Positions 22,627 through 33,039 of a DNA stretch of 64,000 bases are shown piece by piece. The notes beneath the pieces were generated by a model. It saw nothing but the letters and a program-made list of their open reading frames with translations, was not told the DNA's origin and did not search any database. Every line of letters begins with the position of its first letter. The first letter of the stretch is position 1. Made by a program: the position numbers and the translations under genes. This DNA comes from Cladorhizidae sp. MBARI D1340-BT2 (Eukaryota; Porifera; Demospongiae; Poecilosclerida; Cladorhizidae): positions 32,027 to 96,026 of the forward strand of contig JAQNBH010000079.1 of NCBI GenBank assembly GCA_028752905.1, read 5' to 3'.

Positions 22627-22890
22627 TTGGTATATAGTGCCTCCACAGTTGCAGGAGCAGTAGCGGCTTTGGCTGAGGAAAGAAAGAGAGAAAAGTACAC
22701 CAATTTGAACAATAAAAATCACTCCTTTGTTCCTGTAGCAATTGAAACTTCAGGTGTGTTTGGACCACAGAGTTTACTTTTTCTAAGGGATTTGGGGCAG
22801 CGTCTCTTTCAAGCGACTGGAGAGAAGAACTCCCTTCACCACCTCCTGCAGAGGCTTTCTGTTGTGGTGCAGAGAGGTAATGCAGTTTAG
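22627..22890 (+). pseudogene. non-LTR retrotransposon, C-terminal fragment (copy 5)
   Basis: STVAGAVAALAEERKREKYT and HSFVPVAIETSGVFGPQSLL then LHHLLQRLSVVVQRGNAV match the last ~85 residues of copy 1 closely. This is the only copy on the plus strand, and it is bounded on both sides by AAT microsatellites. Confidence 0.8.
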
Positions 22891-23300
<410 letters not shown>

Positions 23301-23853
23301 GACTCCCCCCCCTCCCCACCCCATATCAAGTGGAGCTCTATGCAAGACACTCTTTGTGTCATACCCTTTGGAATGCAATGATTGGGTAAAGGGTCAAATA
23401 CAACAAGGGAATTCATCCTTTGACCTGTGAGATCATAATTATGTCAATGTCATTTTGATTGATTATTATTATCATTTTAACCAGCTTGCAACCAGCTTGC
23501 TAGTGTTTGAGAGTCTGTCTAGCAAGACTGACCCCTACACCTCACCTATATATATGTAGCCCAATGTGTTGTGCACAGACCCTTTACCAATTTACAGAAT
23601 TCAGGCAAAATGCTCGGAAAGCCGAGATTTCCAATCAGAACATGTGTAAGTTCTTTGCTGCATTAAGACATGTATTCTTTCAAGGTTCTGCCAGATGGTC
23701 TGAACCATCTTTATTACAGGACCTGCTTCACTCTCCAGACCTGTCTTTGTATTGTCATCAAGCTACATCAGTAACAGGAAGAAAGAAAGAAAACCGTTTT
23801 ATTTGTTGGTAAAAAGATAAAGGAAACGAGCTGGACACATGTGCAATTAGTTT
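23301..23853. other. non-coding
   Basis: Two hairpin-element-type ends are seen: GGGTAAAGGGTC at 23389 and GACCCTTTACC at 23578. The open stretch 23507-23812 has no recognised motif. Confidence 0.45.
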
Positions 23854-23930
23854 GATGATCCTTTACCATTTATGTCATGTTCACCGATCATTTTAACAGC
23901 ACATAAATATAAATGGTAAAGGGTCATCAT
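23854..23930. repeat. MITE-like hairpin, GATCCTTTACC family
   Basis: Inverted arms ATGATCCTTTACCATTTATG and its complement (...AAATGGTAAAGGGTCATCAT) enclose a short loop. The same ends recur at 61262-61313 and 24655-24828. Confidence 0.75.
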
Positions 23931-24171
23931 TACCTAGCTGTGGGCATGGCTAATCAAATTACAATAAGAAAGTTTTTTTTAAATGTTGTTTGTGTATGTT
24001 GCAGATGTCATTTGGAGGACTATATACCCCTAAATTATAAGACCACAAAGTAAACTCGGAGCTTCAGAGACGTCTGAAGTTGAAAACACTTTTCCAATTC
24101 GTTAATTTTCATACAATTACTTTCAACTGATGTCATCAAATGATCTGGGGGATTCCCTTTGATCAACTTCA

Positions 24172-24725
24172 CTGCTTTTATCCAACGCTTCGACTGGAAT
24201 ACTTCGGTCTTCATCGCCATGGAGACAAAAGTCTTCCAAATGAAATGTTGGCAATAAGCTGTATTACAGTTGCCATGCCTCGACACACTCAGAGCCTGTA
24301 GGTCCTCCCTCTCTCCCACACACTCCACATATACACATGACAAAAATGCAGCAAGGCAGAGCTCCATCATTGATAGGACCCTTTACCTATCAAAATAGGG
24401 TAATTTCCTTGGCAGAATATTTCATGCACTTCATGGTGAGAGAAGACTGCTTTTATCCAACGCTTCGACTGGAATACTTCGGTCTTCATCGCCATGGAGA
24501 CAAAAGTCTTCCAAATGAAATGTTGGCAATAAGCTGTATTACAGTTGCCATGCCTCCACACACTCAGAGCCTGTAGGTCCTCCCTCTCTCCCACACACTC
24601 CACATAATATACACATGACAAAAATGCAGCAAGGCAGAGCTCCATCATTGATAGGACCCTTTACCTATCAAAATAGGGTAATTTCCTTGGCAGAATATTT
24701 CATGCACTTCATGGTGAGAGAAGAC
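24172..24725. repeat. 275-bp tandem duplication
   Basis: CTGCTTTTATCCAACGCTTC starts at 24172 and 24447; the units differ by only a few bases and a 2-bp indel. Overlapping minus-strand open frames (24035-24370 and 24367-24648) are duplicated with it and have no known similarity. Confidence 0.92.
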
Positions 24726-24828
24726 TACAATAGCAAACCCTTCGCCAACTTTGTGAGGGAGGGGCTCACAGTACTACATGTTTCATGTACTACTGTGAGT
24801 CCCACCCACACCAAGTTGGTAAAGGGTC
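24655..24828. repeat. MITE-like element, GACCCTTTACC ends
   Basis: GACCCTTTACC at 24655-24665 is inverted at 24818-24828. Inside, 24764-24805 forms a second hairpin (CTCACAGTACTACATG / CATGTACTACTGTGAG). Target duplication not resolved. Confidence 0.65.
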
Positions 24829-25412
24829 TACTCACGAGACATACATTTCATGAGGAACATACTATATATCCACAATGTGAACACACCCTCTCAGCATGGC
24901 TCTAGAGATATCACTCCTAGTATTGTGAATTGTACTGGACCATTAGCTAGCTAGTGATTTCTATTCTCATGCCCTACTTTAATAAGGCTAAAAGGACAAC
25001 TTGCACCTGCAACTATGCCATGAATCACTCCACCTCATAGCAATAGTAGAGCACAATCTTCCTGAGAACATGACCAGCTATATTATATGCCAAGACTTCA
25101 GCACCTCCCACAACAAAACACACCTGCTGATTTTGAGTCTCTGTGGAGCACTGCAGTTGCTCGCCAGAGACACTCTCCCAAATTACCTTATACAATGGGT
25201 GCTGTCTATTCAAACCACACCTTACTCCTGAAGAATTTGCTATTGTTAATTTTTCCTCTTCCCAAACTGAAAAGAGGCGCAGTCATCAGACACACATGCA
25301 GCAAATGCACCATGAATCTTTCCCCACAATAATTATTACAGATGGATTGCCTCAAGGAAACTATCCTCCATACAGTAATGATAGCAACATTAATTACAAA
25401 GGCAGTATAATA
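24829..25412. other. non-coding
   Basis: Overlapping open frames in several phases are present (24985-25440), but none shows a recognised motif or consistent codon pattern. Confidence 0.45.
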
Positions 25413-26157
25413 GTGGTGCTCAGAGGTGGAGGAAGCCATTGAAAGTATATAGGGGGGGCACAGTATTAAATCATATTAAATCATCCCCCCCCCCCCCCCC
25501 TCCTCCTCCTCCTCAGGAGCATAGGGGCCAATACAAAATTAACATACTGTAAACTACTGCAAGTGCAAGACCAAATTTGAGAGGGGAGCCCCAAGATGCA
25601 TTTCTCAGCAAATTACTATTGTAATAATCAAGTTTTGGGGAGGGGGGGGAGCTCCTGTCTACACCCCTGCTCCTCTCCAGTGTTATGGTTACATTTGTCA
25701 CATGATACTATAATAATATTATAGCTATTTACTATTTGTTATATCCAGGTTAACTACAAACCTACTCCAGAGACTGGACCGTGGATCATAATATTGTATG
25801 GACTGAAGATGGACGTTAATTTTATATATAGCTATAGCTATATATATATTTTGTTATATGCTGCAAGGTCATTTTACATTAATGAGATGATTATATTAAT
25901 AACAAAATGCCGAAGTAAACAAATAAAACAAATCTTTAAACATGTAAAAACATCAGTGAGGCTATTGTTGCCTACCAAAGCCAAGTTTCCCACATTTGTA
26001 AAATATTAAATGTCCAACCTCAGTCCAGAGTATATACATGTTTTATAGTTACCCTTATTAGGCTACAAAAAAGACATACAAATCTATCGAGTAGCAAATT
26101 TTATTCCAATATTCAATATAGTCAGTATTATTATTGTATTGCTGCGACAAGGCCTGG

Positions 26158-26976
26158 CTATTTGTGGACATAAGGAGGCAGATCCACCATGACCGAAGAG
26201 CGTAACATTTTATTGTTGATGCACACAATTTTTTTGGAACATTTGTGTAATATAGAATTGTAGCTGTTTAACAATAGTCTATTCTCTGATTGTGTCTTCA
26301 CAGCTTGCGGTTCCAGTTGATCGATCACACTAGGAGCCTTGAAACATTTGAGTCTAAGTACAACCTCTTTATGGCACTCACTAACTTGATGACGCTCGAA
26401 TCTTTCCCGTGCTTTCTTCCAGTTGCTGAATCTATCAATTATAAATGAATCTTCATACTTTTTAGTCATAGTCAGTAGGCCTTTGTTGTTGCCTTGAAGA
26501 CAATACAGGCAGAAAATTTGCACAAAAATGAATCCATTTGAAGTCTTTGTACCATCTGGGATTTAATTAAAAACCGGAACTTCTGTCCAACTTTCTGTCT
26601 GGTAGAAGCCTTATCACAAGGTTGATATGGAATTGACTCTTCCACCACACTACAACACACACTTGTGCAGGGTAAGCCTTTCCTGACCCTATTTAAAGAC
26701 AAAAAAAGGTTTACAGTGATACTAAGCTAGCTGTAGTTTAGCTATCGATATCAAGTGTATCAAATAGTTGCAGACAAATAAAACTTACTCAGTTGACTGA
26801 GATGATGTCTCGATGTCAGCTTCATCAGCATCTGCTTTATCAGCATCTGCCTCTCTAAGGTCACTGCCAAAATTTAAAGATGGTGAATGTCTTTTTCTGG
26901 GACGAAGTAACTCGTTGCCGGTGTCATGCCAAATTCTTCCCGTTGCCAAATTTGTCCTCTTTGACCTACAGCGCAT
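26158..26976 (-). pseudogene. hAT transposase N-terminal part (TTF-type zinc finger), two exons
   Basis: Exon 1 (26976-26789) starts with ATG in the repeat shared with 7885 and ends in an acidic tail (EADADKADADEADIETSSQS). A canonical intron follows (26788-26699, GTAAGT ... TTTAAATAG, 90 nt), and the frame continues into exon 2 with EESIPYQPCDKAS. A frameshift near 26540 precedes IFCLYCLQGNNKG, KYEDSFIIDRFSNWKKARER and FERHQVSECHKE, which are the TTF-type zinc finger found at the N-terminus of ZMYM1-like hAT transposases. The frame ends at 26158 with no DDE catalytic region or dimerisation domain. It binds DNA in intact relatives; this copy cannot transpose itself. Confidence 0.75.
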
Positions 26977-27671
26977 GCGTCAACACGGATTCGAGCGTAG
27001 GGGGGCATGTTCTCAAGCTAAATTCTTCCCGCCTGCTAAATTCTTCCCCATGTCATATTTCCCCTTTGCTGCACTTAATGATTTAATGAGCATTATTTCA
27101 ATTCCAGCATATTTCTGCAGGGTAAATCTACAATGTAAAAATTTAGATATTTCCAAAAAACATTTTTAATAAACTTTGTGAGAGTATAAGATGAATTCAG
27201 GTCTACTGATGGAATTATTATAGAAGCCACTCCTTACTCCTTACCATTGGGTATCTAAACTAAAATTAGTAGCTAATGATATGTGACAGGCTCTGCGAAA
27301 AGGGCCCACTTCGCGCAGATATTGAATTGAGATACAACCTAAAATAGTTTCTAATGGCAAATTTTAATAAATCAATTTTATCAGCTTATAAGCGTCTTTT
27401 ATCTTTTACCTAACTTTCTGCGAAGTTTGACGGACCTAGAACGTCTCCTTCATGCCAAGCGTGGCCTCTAAAAACTCGTACCACATCCCTAGCTTGCCAC
27501 GTAACCGAGATTTAGTTTAACGTGACACGGGAGAATACTACGCTCACGCGGAAGTGTGGGAGTTATCCGCGCAACCTTATCGAAACCAACAGTTGCAATA
27601 CTGGCTTACAAAATAAGTGCTGGGGAAGCTGCTAGAGCAGTGAATGCTTTGCTTCACCTTTGTGAGGATGA

Positions 27672-29150
27672 CCAACACCATTGCTTGAAGTCTTGCATGA
27701 CTATTTTGACACTCCTTTTGAAGGAATTGACAGTGATGAAGACACTGGATCAACCTTTCAGGGTAATTTTAGTGAAGACATGGGGTATATGCGCATAGTA
27801 ATTATACACACATACTATGGTGAAGACATAGGTGTATATTCATAGTAATTCTACACACATACTATGGATAATTGGATATACACTGTAAAATACATTGATG
27901 AGTAATAATGTGTTGGAATTAAGTACATCTCTATGCATATTATTATTTACAGAGACCCTCCATGAGGAACTCTTCTGCAGTGGCAGAGAGGTGGAGGTTG
28001 GCGAGATGGATATGGAGGAGATCAGTGAAGATGAAGATATTGAGGAGGAAGATCTGGACCATGTTCAGCAAGTTATTGAAGCTCTGGACAGTTTACACCT
28101 TACACCTGAGCGATGCTGATATTGAACCAACACATTCCGACATTGAGGAGAAGAAGCTGGTTGGAGAGTTCATGGATGTTGCATGTGGTTGCCATCTTCG
28201 TGATGGAAAAAGTTGCACTCGACAATTTTCCTCGCAGCATGTCTTGGAGTTACGCACACACTGCACCTCTCTGACACACACCGAATTAGACATGGTCTTG
28301 CTTGGGCAGCTCATGGCTACCTCAAACTCTCTCGAGATGGTTGCTGTAGACTCCCGGGTTTCACTGTTGATGCGACAAAAATACTACTCAAAACATTACC
28401 ATCAGGGGCAACCAGTGTGTTCTACCAAGTTCCGTTTCCTCCACACTATTGGTGAAAAACGACTGAAGAACTTGGTGAGGCACTTCAAGGACAATGGGCT
28501 TGTACCTCGTGTCCATGAAAACACAAGACGTGTTCCTCACAATGTCCTTGCGTTTTCTTCAGTCGAGTTTGTTGTCAGGTTCTTGTTAAACTATGCCGAT
28601 CAGAATGGCCTCCTCCTGCCTGGTCGCATACCAGGCTATAGCAGATCAGACATCAGGCTGCTACCTTCTAGCATGTCTAAGCGAGGGATCTGGAGTGTGT
28701 ATCGTGAAGCTGCTGAGTCCACACCTTGTACACGTCTGCTGCATACTCCACCTTTTGGCAGTCACTCCTTCCATCAGTTGTCATCATGAAGCCCACGTCT
28801 GACTTGTGCTGGCAATGCCAACAGAACAGTAGAGCTATTCTTCGTGCTGCTAACCGTCCTGATGTGGAGAAGTCTGCTACTATCAAATCAGTAGAAGAGC
28901 ACCTTCGAATCGTCGAGTGCAGGCGAGAAGTACGGGAATACTTCACCGAAGGTAACACCTTCTTACCCCCACAACCTCAATCTCAACTTTGCCAGCTGTT
29001 CCCAGACCTTGCAGCACTCCTTCCTCACCCACTGGTAATCGGTATGATCCAGATCCTGTGCATGGTCTTACTCCTTTCAAGAAACGTGCTTGCACGATCT
29101 GCAGAAAGGAGGGACATAACAGTAGATCATGCAACAATAGGCCTCTTTAA
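27672..29150 (+). pseudogene. transposon-borne gene of a widespread metazoan family (possibly DUF7869-type), truncated
   Basis: Exon 1 has an acidic stretch (LLEVLHDYFDTPFEGIDSDE). Intron 27762-27952 (GT...AG) leads to exon 2, with EVGEMDMEEISEDEDIEEED, a frameshift near 28113, then ACGCHLRDGKSCTRQFSS, YYSKHYHQGQPVCSTKFRFL, IGEKRLKNLVRHFKDNGLVP, LLPGRIPGYSRSDIRLLPSS. A second frameshift near 28715 precedes VVIMKPTSDLCWQCQQNS. A 44-nt intron (28952-28995) would join this to a last exon ending ACTICRKEGHNSRSC, a zinc knuckle. From memory, repeated animal genes share these blocks but continue with a DUF7869-like region containing a conserved Asp-Asn motif; that region is missing here. The function is probably transposase-related; the superfamily is not identified. 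Confidence 0.65.
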
Positions 29151-29284
29151 CCAATGTTGAACCAATGTTGTTGTAACACTGTATAATTATTATTCTTGTC
29201 CTACTTTTAATAGTTCACAAAAGAGAAAGAAAACTGGGTTAGGACAAGTAGCCGGCTTATTGCTGAACTGAAACTAAGTTTAAT

Positions 29285-30775
29285 AAACACTAACTGTAGG
29301 CTAGAAAGAAGTTAACTATGGGCTAGAAACTAAACACTAACTATGGGCTAAATAAATAAAGGCTAACTGTGGGCTAGAAAACAAGTTAAACAAAGGCTAA
29401 CTCTGAACAAGGCTAACTGTGGGCTAGAAAACAAGTTAAACAAAGGCTACCTGTGAACAAAGGCTAACTGTGGGCTAGAAATCAAGTTAAACAAAGGCTA
29501 ACTGTGGGCTAGAAAGCAAGTTAAACAAAGGCTAACTGTGGGCTTCTTAGAAAACAAGTTAAAAAAGGCTAACTGTGGACTAGAAAACAAGTTAAATAAA
29601 GGCTAACTGTGGGCTAGAAAACAAGTTCAATAAAGGCTAACTGTGGTCTAGAAAACAAGTTAAATAAAGGCTAACCGTGGGCTAGAAAACAAGTTAAATA
29701 AAGGCTAACTGTGGGCTAGAAAACAAGTTCAATAAAGGCTAACTGTGGGCTAGAAAGCAAGTTAAACAAAGGCTAACTGTGGGCTTCTTAGAAAACAAGT
29801 TAAACAAAGGCACTAGAAAACAAGTTAAATAAAGGCTAACTGTGGGCTAGAAAACAAGTTAAATAAAGGCTAACTGTGGGCTAGAAAACAAGTTAAATAA
29901 AGGCTAACTGTGGGCTAGAAAACAAGTTAAATAAAGGCTAACTGTGGGCTAGAAAGCAAGTTAAACAAAGGCTAACTGTGGGCTTCTTAGAAAACAAGTT
30001 AAACAAAGGCTAACTGTGGACTAGAAAACAAGTTAAATAAAGGCTAACTGTGGGCTAGAAAACAAGTTAAATAAAGGCTAACTGTGGGCTACAAAACAAG
30101 TTAAATAAAGGCTAACTGTGGGCTAGAATAGAAGTTAAACAAAGGCTAACTGTGGACTAGAAAACAAGTTAAATAAAGGCTAACTGTGGGCTAGAAACAA
30201 GTTAAACAAAGGCTAACTGTGGGCTAGAAAGCAAGTTAAACAAAGGCTAACTGTGGGCTTCTTAGAAAACAAGGCTAACTGTGGACTAGAAAACAAGTTA
30301 AAGGCAACTGTGGGCTAGAAAACAAGTTCAATAAAGGCTACTGTGGTCTACAAAACAAGTTAAATAAAGGCTTAACTGTGGGCTACAAAACAAGTTAAAT
30401 AAAGGCTAACTGTGGGCTACAAAATAAGTTAAATAAAGGCTAACTGTGGGCTAGAAAACAAGTTAAATAAAGGCTAACTGTGGGCTAGAAAACAAGTTAA
30501 ATAAAGGCTATCTGTGGGCTAGAAAACGAGGCTAACTGGGATAGGAAAATAATTAAATAAAAGCTAACTGTGGGGTAGAAAAGTTCTAACTGGGATAGAA
30601 AACAAGTTAAACAAAGGCCAACTGTGAACAAGGCTAACTGTGGGCTAGAAAACAAGTTAAACAAAGGCTACCTGTGAACAAAGGCTAACTGTGGGCTATA
30701 AAGCAAGTTAAACAAAGGCTATCTGTGGGTTTCTTAGAAAACAAGTTATACAATGGCCAACTGTGAGCTCGAGTA
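29285..30775. repeat. minisatellite, ~34-bp unit, inside TIR element
   Basis: Around 44 copies of GGCTAACTGTGGGCTAGAAA plus ACAAGTTAAATAAA, with variants (GGGCTTCTTAGAAAACAAG insertions, TTAAACAAA). It is wholly inside the transposon at 27283-31255, so the array would move with the element. Confidence 0.95.
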
Positions 30776-31555
30776 AACGTTAAACATAAAAGTTACAGTT
30801 GGTGGTTCAACACAGCTAGTAAAATCTCTCACCTGCTTTTCCTCCTAAGAATAGCTGCTTGATTCATGGAGGCATGAAGTTTTGGGGGGCTCTAGTGGTG
30901 TTCTAAGTCCTGGGCTGCGCCGTGGAAGCGAAGAAAAGCTCCTCCAAGTAGCGTTACTTTTCTCCACGAACAATGAAGGGCGTATCTTGTAGAATCAAGT
31001 GCTACCTCAAAATCGCGTAGCGCGGAAGATTACGGAAATCAAAATTGTCCCCGTAAGTAAACATTGAAAGGCCGTTTTCTTGGAATTATGGCCTTGTACT
31101 TAGCTGTGTTAGATCGGTCGTAGCTCAGCGAACCAACTAGCTATGATGACGCTTCTTAGACCATTTTGAAGGTAATAAGGTGTGCTATATCTTAGTGCCA
31201 ATAACTCAAATTTTAAATCTTGCGCGAAATTGGCCCTTTTCGCAGAGCCTGTCACATATTAGCAATTCTTTTATGTATATCTAGGGGGATCTGGTGGTAT
31301 GCTCCCCCAGGAAATTTTACACTCTCAGATATCAATTCTGGGGCCTTCTAGACCAAAATTGCATGTGTGTCTAACTGCATAAGCGAGAAGTATAATGATT
31401 GGATGATTGAAGGAGGGCCTCTGTCTCCACCCTTGATGCGCACGCAATGGACAAATTTTGTGGGGGAATGCCCCCACATAGAGAATATTGTGGGGCACGT
31501 GCCCCCAGTGCCCCCCCCCCCCCCCCCCCCTGGTTCCGCCGCCTCTGGTGGTGCT

Positions 31556-31841
31556 CATAGGCTCTTATAGATGGTTGTGGTCTATTAACACTTTCTATCT
31601 TGTTTCTATTGCATAGTCAAGCAACTGCTTACAAGAAGTTACGTGCAGTTTAACTCTAGAATTACCCAATCATAGATGCCACACTTTACCATATATATTA
31701 CTAAAGGAGACACATGCCCCTAAGCATAATTATGCTCACACACACACACACATACACACACACATAGATACATGCATCATATGTCCCTATGTATTTAATA
31801 TACACACATAGATACATGCATCACATGTCCTTATACACACA
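31556..31841. other. non-coding spacer with (CA)n
   Basis: A (CA)n microsatellite lies at 31736-31762 and an imperfect copy of ACACACATAGATACATGCAT is repeated at 31757 and 31801. No gene. Confidence 0.6.
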
Positions 31842-31964
31842 GTTACTTATTATAGGTATACATGGTTATAAGACTTCTGCAAGTGTAGCAAAACCTGCAG
31901 CTTAATACAGTGCAACCTCACTTATTATAGGTATACATGGTTATAAGACTTCTGCAAGTGTAGC
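31842..31964. repeat. minisatellite, 75-bp unit, left part
   Basis: About 1.6 copies of CTTATTATAGGTATACATGG ... AAACCTGCAGCTTAATACAG. The array is cut at GTAGC (31960-31964) by the BEL element and resumes at 45895. Confidence 0.9.
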
Positions 31965-32515
31965 TGTGAGGGCCCGTGACTCCTTCGACGTTCACAGAGC
32001 TAGGAGTGAGTCGACTAGCTCTGCTACTAACTTAGGAACGGGTCACCTCGCACTGATAAGATGGACTTGCACTGGTACTGTTAGAGAGGGTCGTAAGTCC
32101 TCAGTACTAGAGCAGTCGGGTTGTGGACAGGAGAGAGATCTCTGTCTGTCGCTTGTGGTTGATTGCAGATGGGGAAGATGATGACAGCAGGGTTGAAGGC
32201 CACTGCTGTGCAGATAGGGAAGAAGAGGAGATGCTCCGGCTTGAGGGAGATAAGATGCTTGATCTTGATAGCTGTGAAGAAATACCCCGAGATCAGTGAC
32301 TGGCTTCAAGGCTCGTTTTGATCTCCTTAATACCCCAATTAGTGACTGGCTTCAAGGCTCGTTTTAACTGGTTCAAGGTAAAAGGTAAGAAGTAACATTG
32401 ATCGAGAGACTGGACTGTTCAGTCAGCCAGTTAAATAGTACATGGTGAGATGAAAGGTGCTGTGGGTTAGAGTCGCGAATAACATAATGAGTACATCATG
32501 AATATGACAAGTAGA
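31965..32515 (-). repeat. BEL 3' LTR, distal part
   Basis: Matches 45141-45691 with one clear difference near 31979. It ends in GTAGA, the duplication made by the nested Gypsy element. Confidence 0.93.
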
Positions 32516-32670
32516 TGACATAAACTATCATCTGAATTCTAATTTACTTATATATGTTCTAGATAATGCACATCTATTCTAGTTAATGCACCGCTATTGT
32601 ATGCCCACGAATATGTTGAATAAAGCTTGTGTTGCTCTCCTCTTCGAGACCTGCCTTCAAGTTTAGGACA
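32516..32670 (+). repeat. 5' LTR of nested Gypsy element
   Basis: 155 bp, identical to 36471-36625. It contains ATATGTTGAATAAAG at 32611-32625, where AATAAA is the likely poly(A) signal and the whole block is complementary to the leader at 32672-32688. Confidence 0.93.
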
Positions 32671-32671
32671 A

Positions 32672-32688
32672 TTTATTCAACATACTCG
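32672..32688 (+). promoter_or_regulatory. putative self-complementary primer-binding site
   Basis: TTTATTCAACATACTCG starts one base after the LTR. Its complement pairs with CGAATATGTTGAATAAA at 32608-32624 in the LTR at 16 of 17 positions, 13 of them consecutive. A tRNA-derived site would begin TGG here, and none is present. The arrangement resembles Tf1/sushi-type elements, whose mRNA 5' end folds back to prime reverse transcription. That the mRNA starts near 32608 is inference. Confidence 0.6.
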
Positions 32689-32694
32689 CTACGG

Positions 32695-33039
32695 ATGGAC
32701 AAGCTCCTGAAACCGTATCGCTTGGACCTAGTTCCCACGCACCTTCAGTTCAAACACACTCACTCTGTGATAAATGGACAAAGGGTACCCACACTGATAG
32801 ATTCCGGCAGTTCAAATAGCTTCATCAGTCTGTCGACTGCACATAAGCTCTCTCTTGGAATAACACCTTCATTCAAAGAGGTGAACATGGCATCAAGTAA
32901 TCTCAAAGCTAAAATCAGTGGAGAATGTTGTGTCGACGTAATCATTCATGGTCAGCGCTACCCTTCGGTCTCTCTGGGGGTTATGGAACATCTGTGCTCT
33001 GCCATTGACATTGCTCAGAAGCTGTGTATGAGTTTATAG
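32695..33039 (+). pseudogene. gag N-terminus overwritten by a protease-segment copy
   Basis: The frame begins MDKLLKPYRLDL, a plausible Gag start 24 nt after the LTR, but at about 32757 switches to a segment that is a copy of the protease region at 33731-33976 (HSVINGQRVPTLIDSGSSNS onward). After ...CSAI it carries GACATTGCTCAGAAG, identical to 33353-33367, and then rejoins the gag frame of the main ORF out of phase, stopping at 33039. Some 60-70 residues of Gag are therefore missing. The chimera looks like repeated template switching during reverse transcription. This copy should not form normal Gag. Confidence 0.8.

Larger units (their letters stand above)
27283..31255 (+). mobile_element. 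TIR DNA transposon (TIR family B) nested in hAT
   Basis: The TIRs start GTGACAGGCTCTGCGAAAAG on both ends and remain similar for ~35 bp with two or three mismatches. ATAT flanks both sides (27279-27282 and 31256-31259). The empty site is preserved in the related copy at 7553-7567, where the sequence reads straight through a single ATAT, so the insertion and the 4-bp (or TA) duplication are well supported. It contains a broken gene (27672-29150) and a 1.5-kb minisatellite. Its TIR core AAAAGGGCCCACTTCG is shared with 1010-7198. Confidence 0.88.
25421..31547 (-). mobile_element. hAT transposon with 8-bp duplication, carrying nested TIR element
   Basis: Ends are CAGAGGTGGAGGAAG at 25421 and, read inward from the right, CAGAGGCGGCGGAACC ending at 31547. 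Both are flanked by GTGGTGCT (25413-25420 and 31548-31555), a perfect 8-bp hAT-type duplication. Removing the nested element at 27283-31255 leaves about 2.15 kb. Coding is on the minus strand and comprises only the N-terminal zinc-finger part of a ZMYM1-like hAT transposase, so this is an internally deleted copy. C runs of 15-20 nt lie just inside both ends (25486-25500 and 31511-31530). A second, uninterrupted partial copy lies at 7368-7946. Confidence 0.85.

Noticed and set aside
24035..24648. Minus-strand frames with Cys and His residues as a THAP-like domain
   Set aside because: Spacing does not match the THAP C2CH pattern, and the two frames are just copies made by the 275-bp tandem duplication.
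31966..32309. Small open frames in the BEL LTR
   Set aside because: Identical frames recur in the other LTR and no protein similarity is seen.
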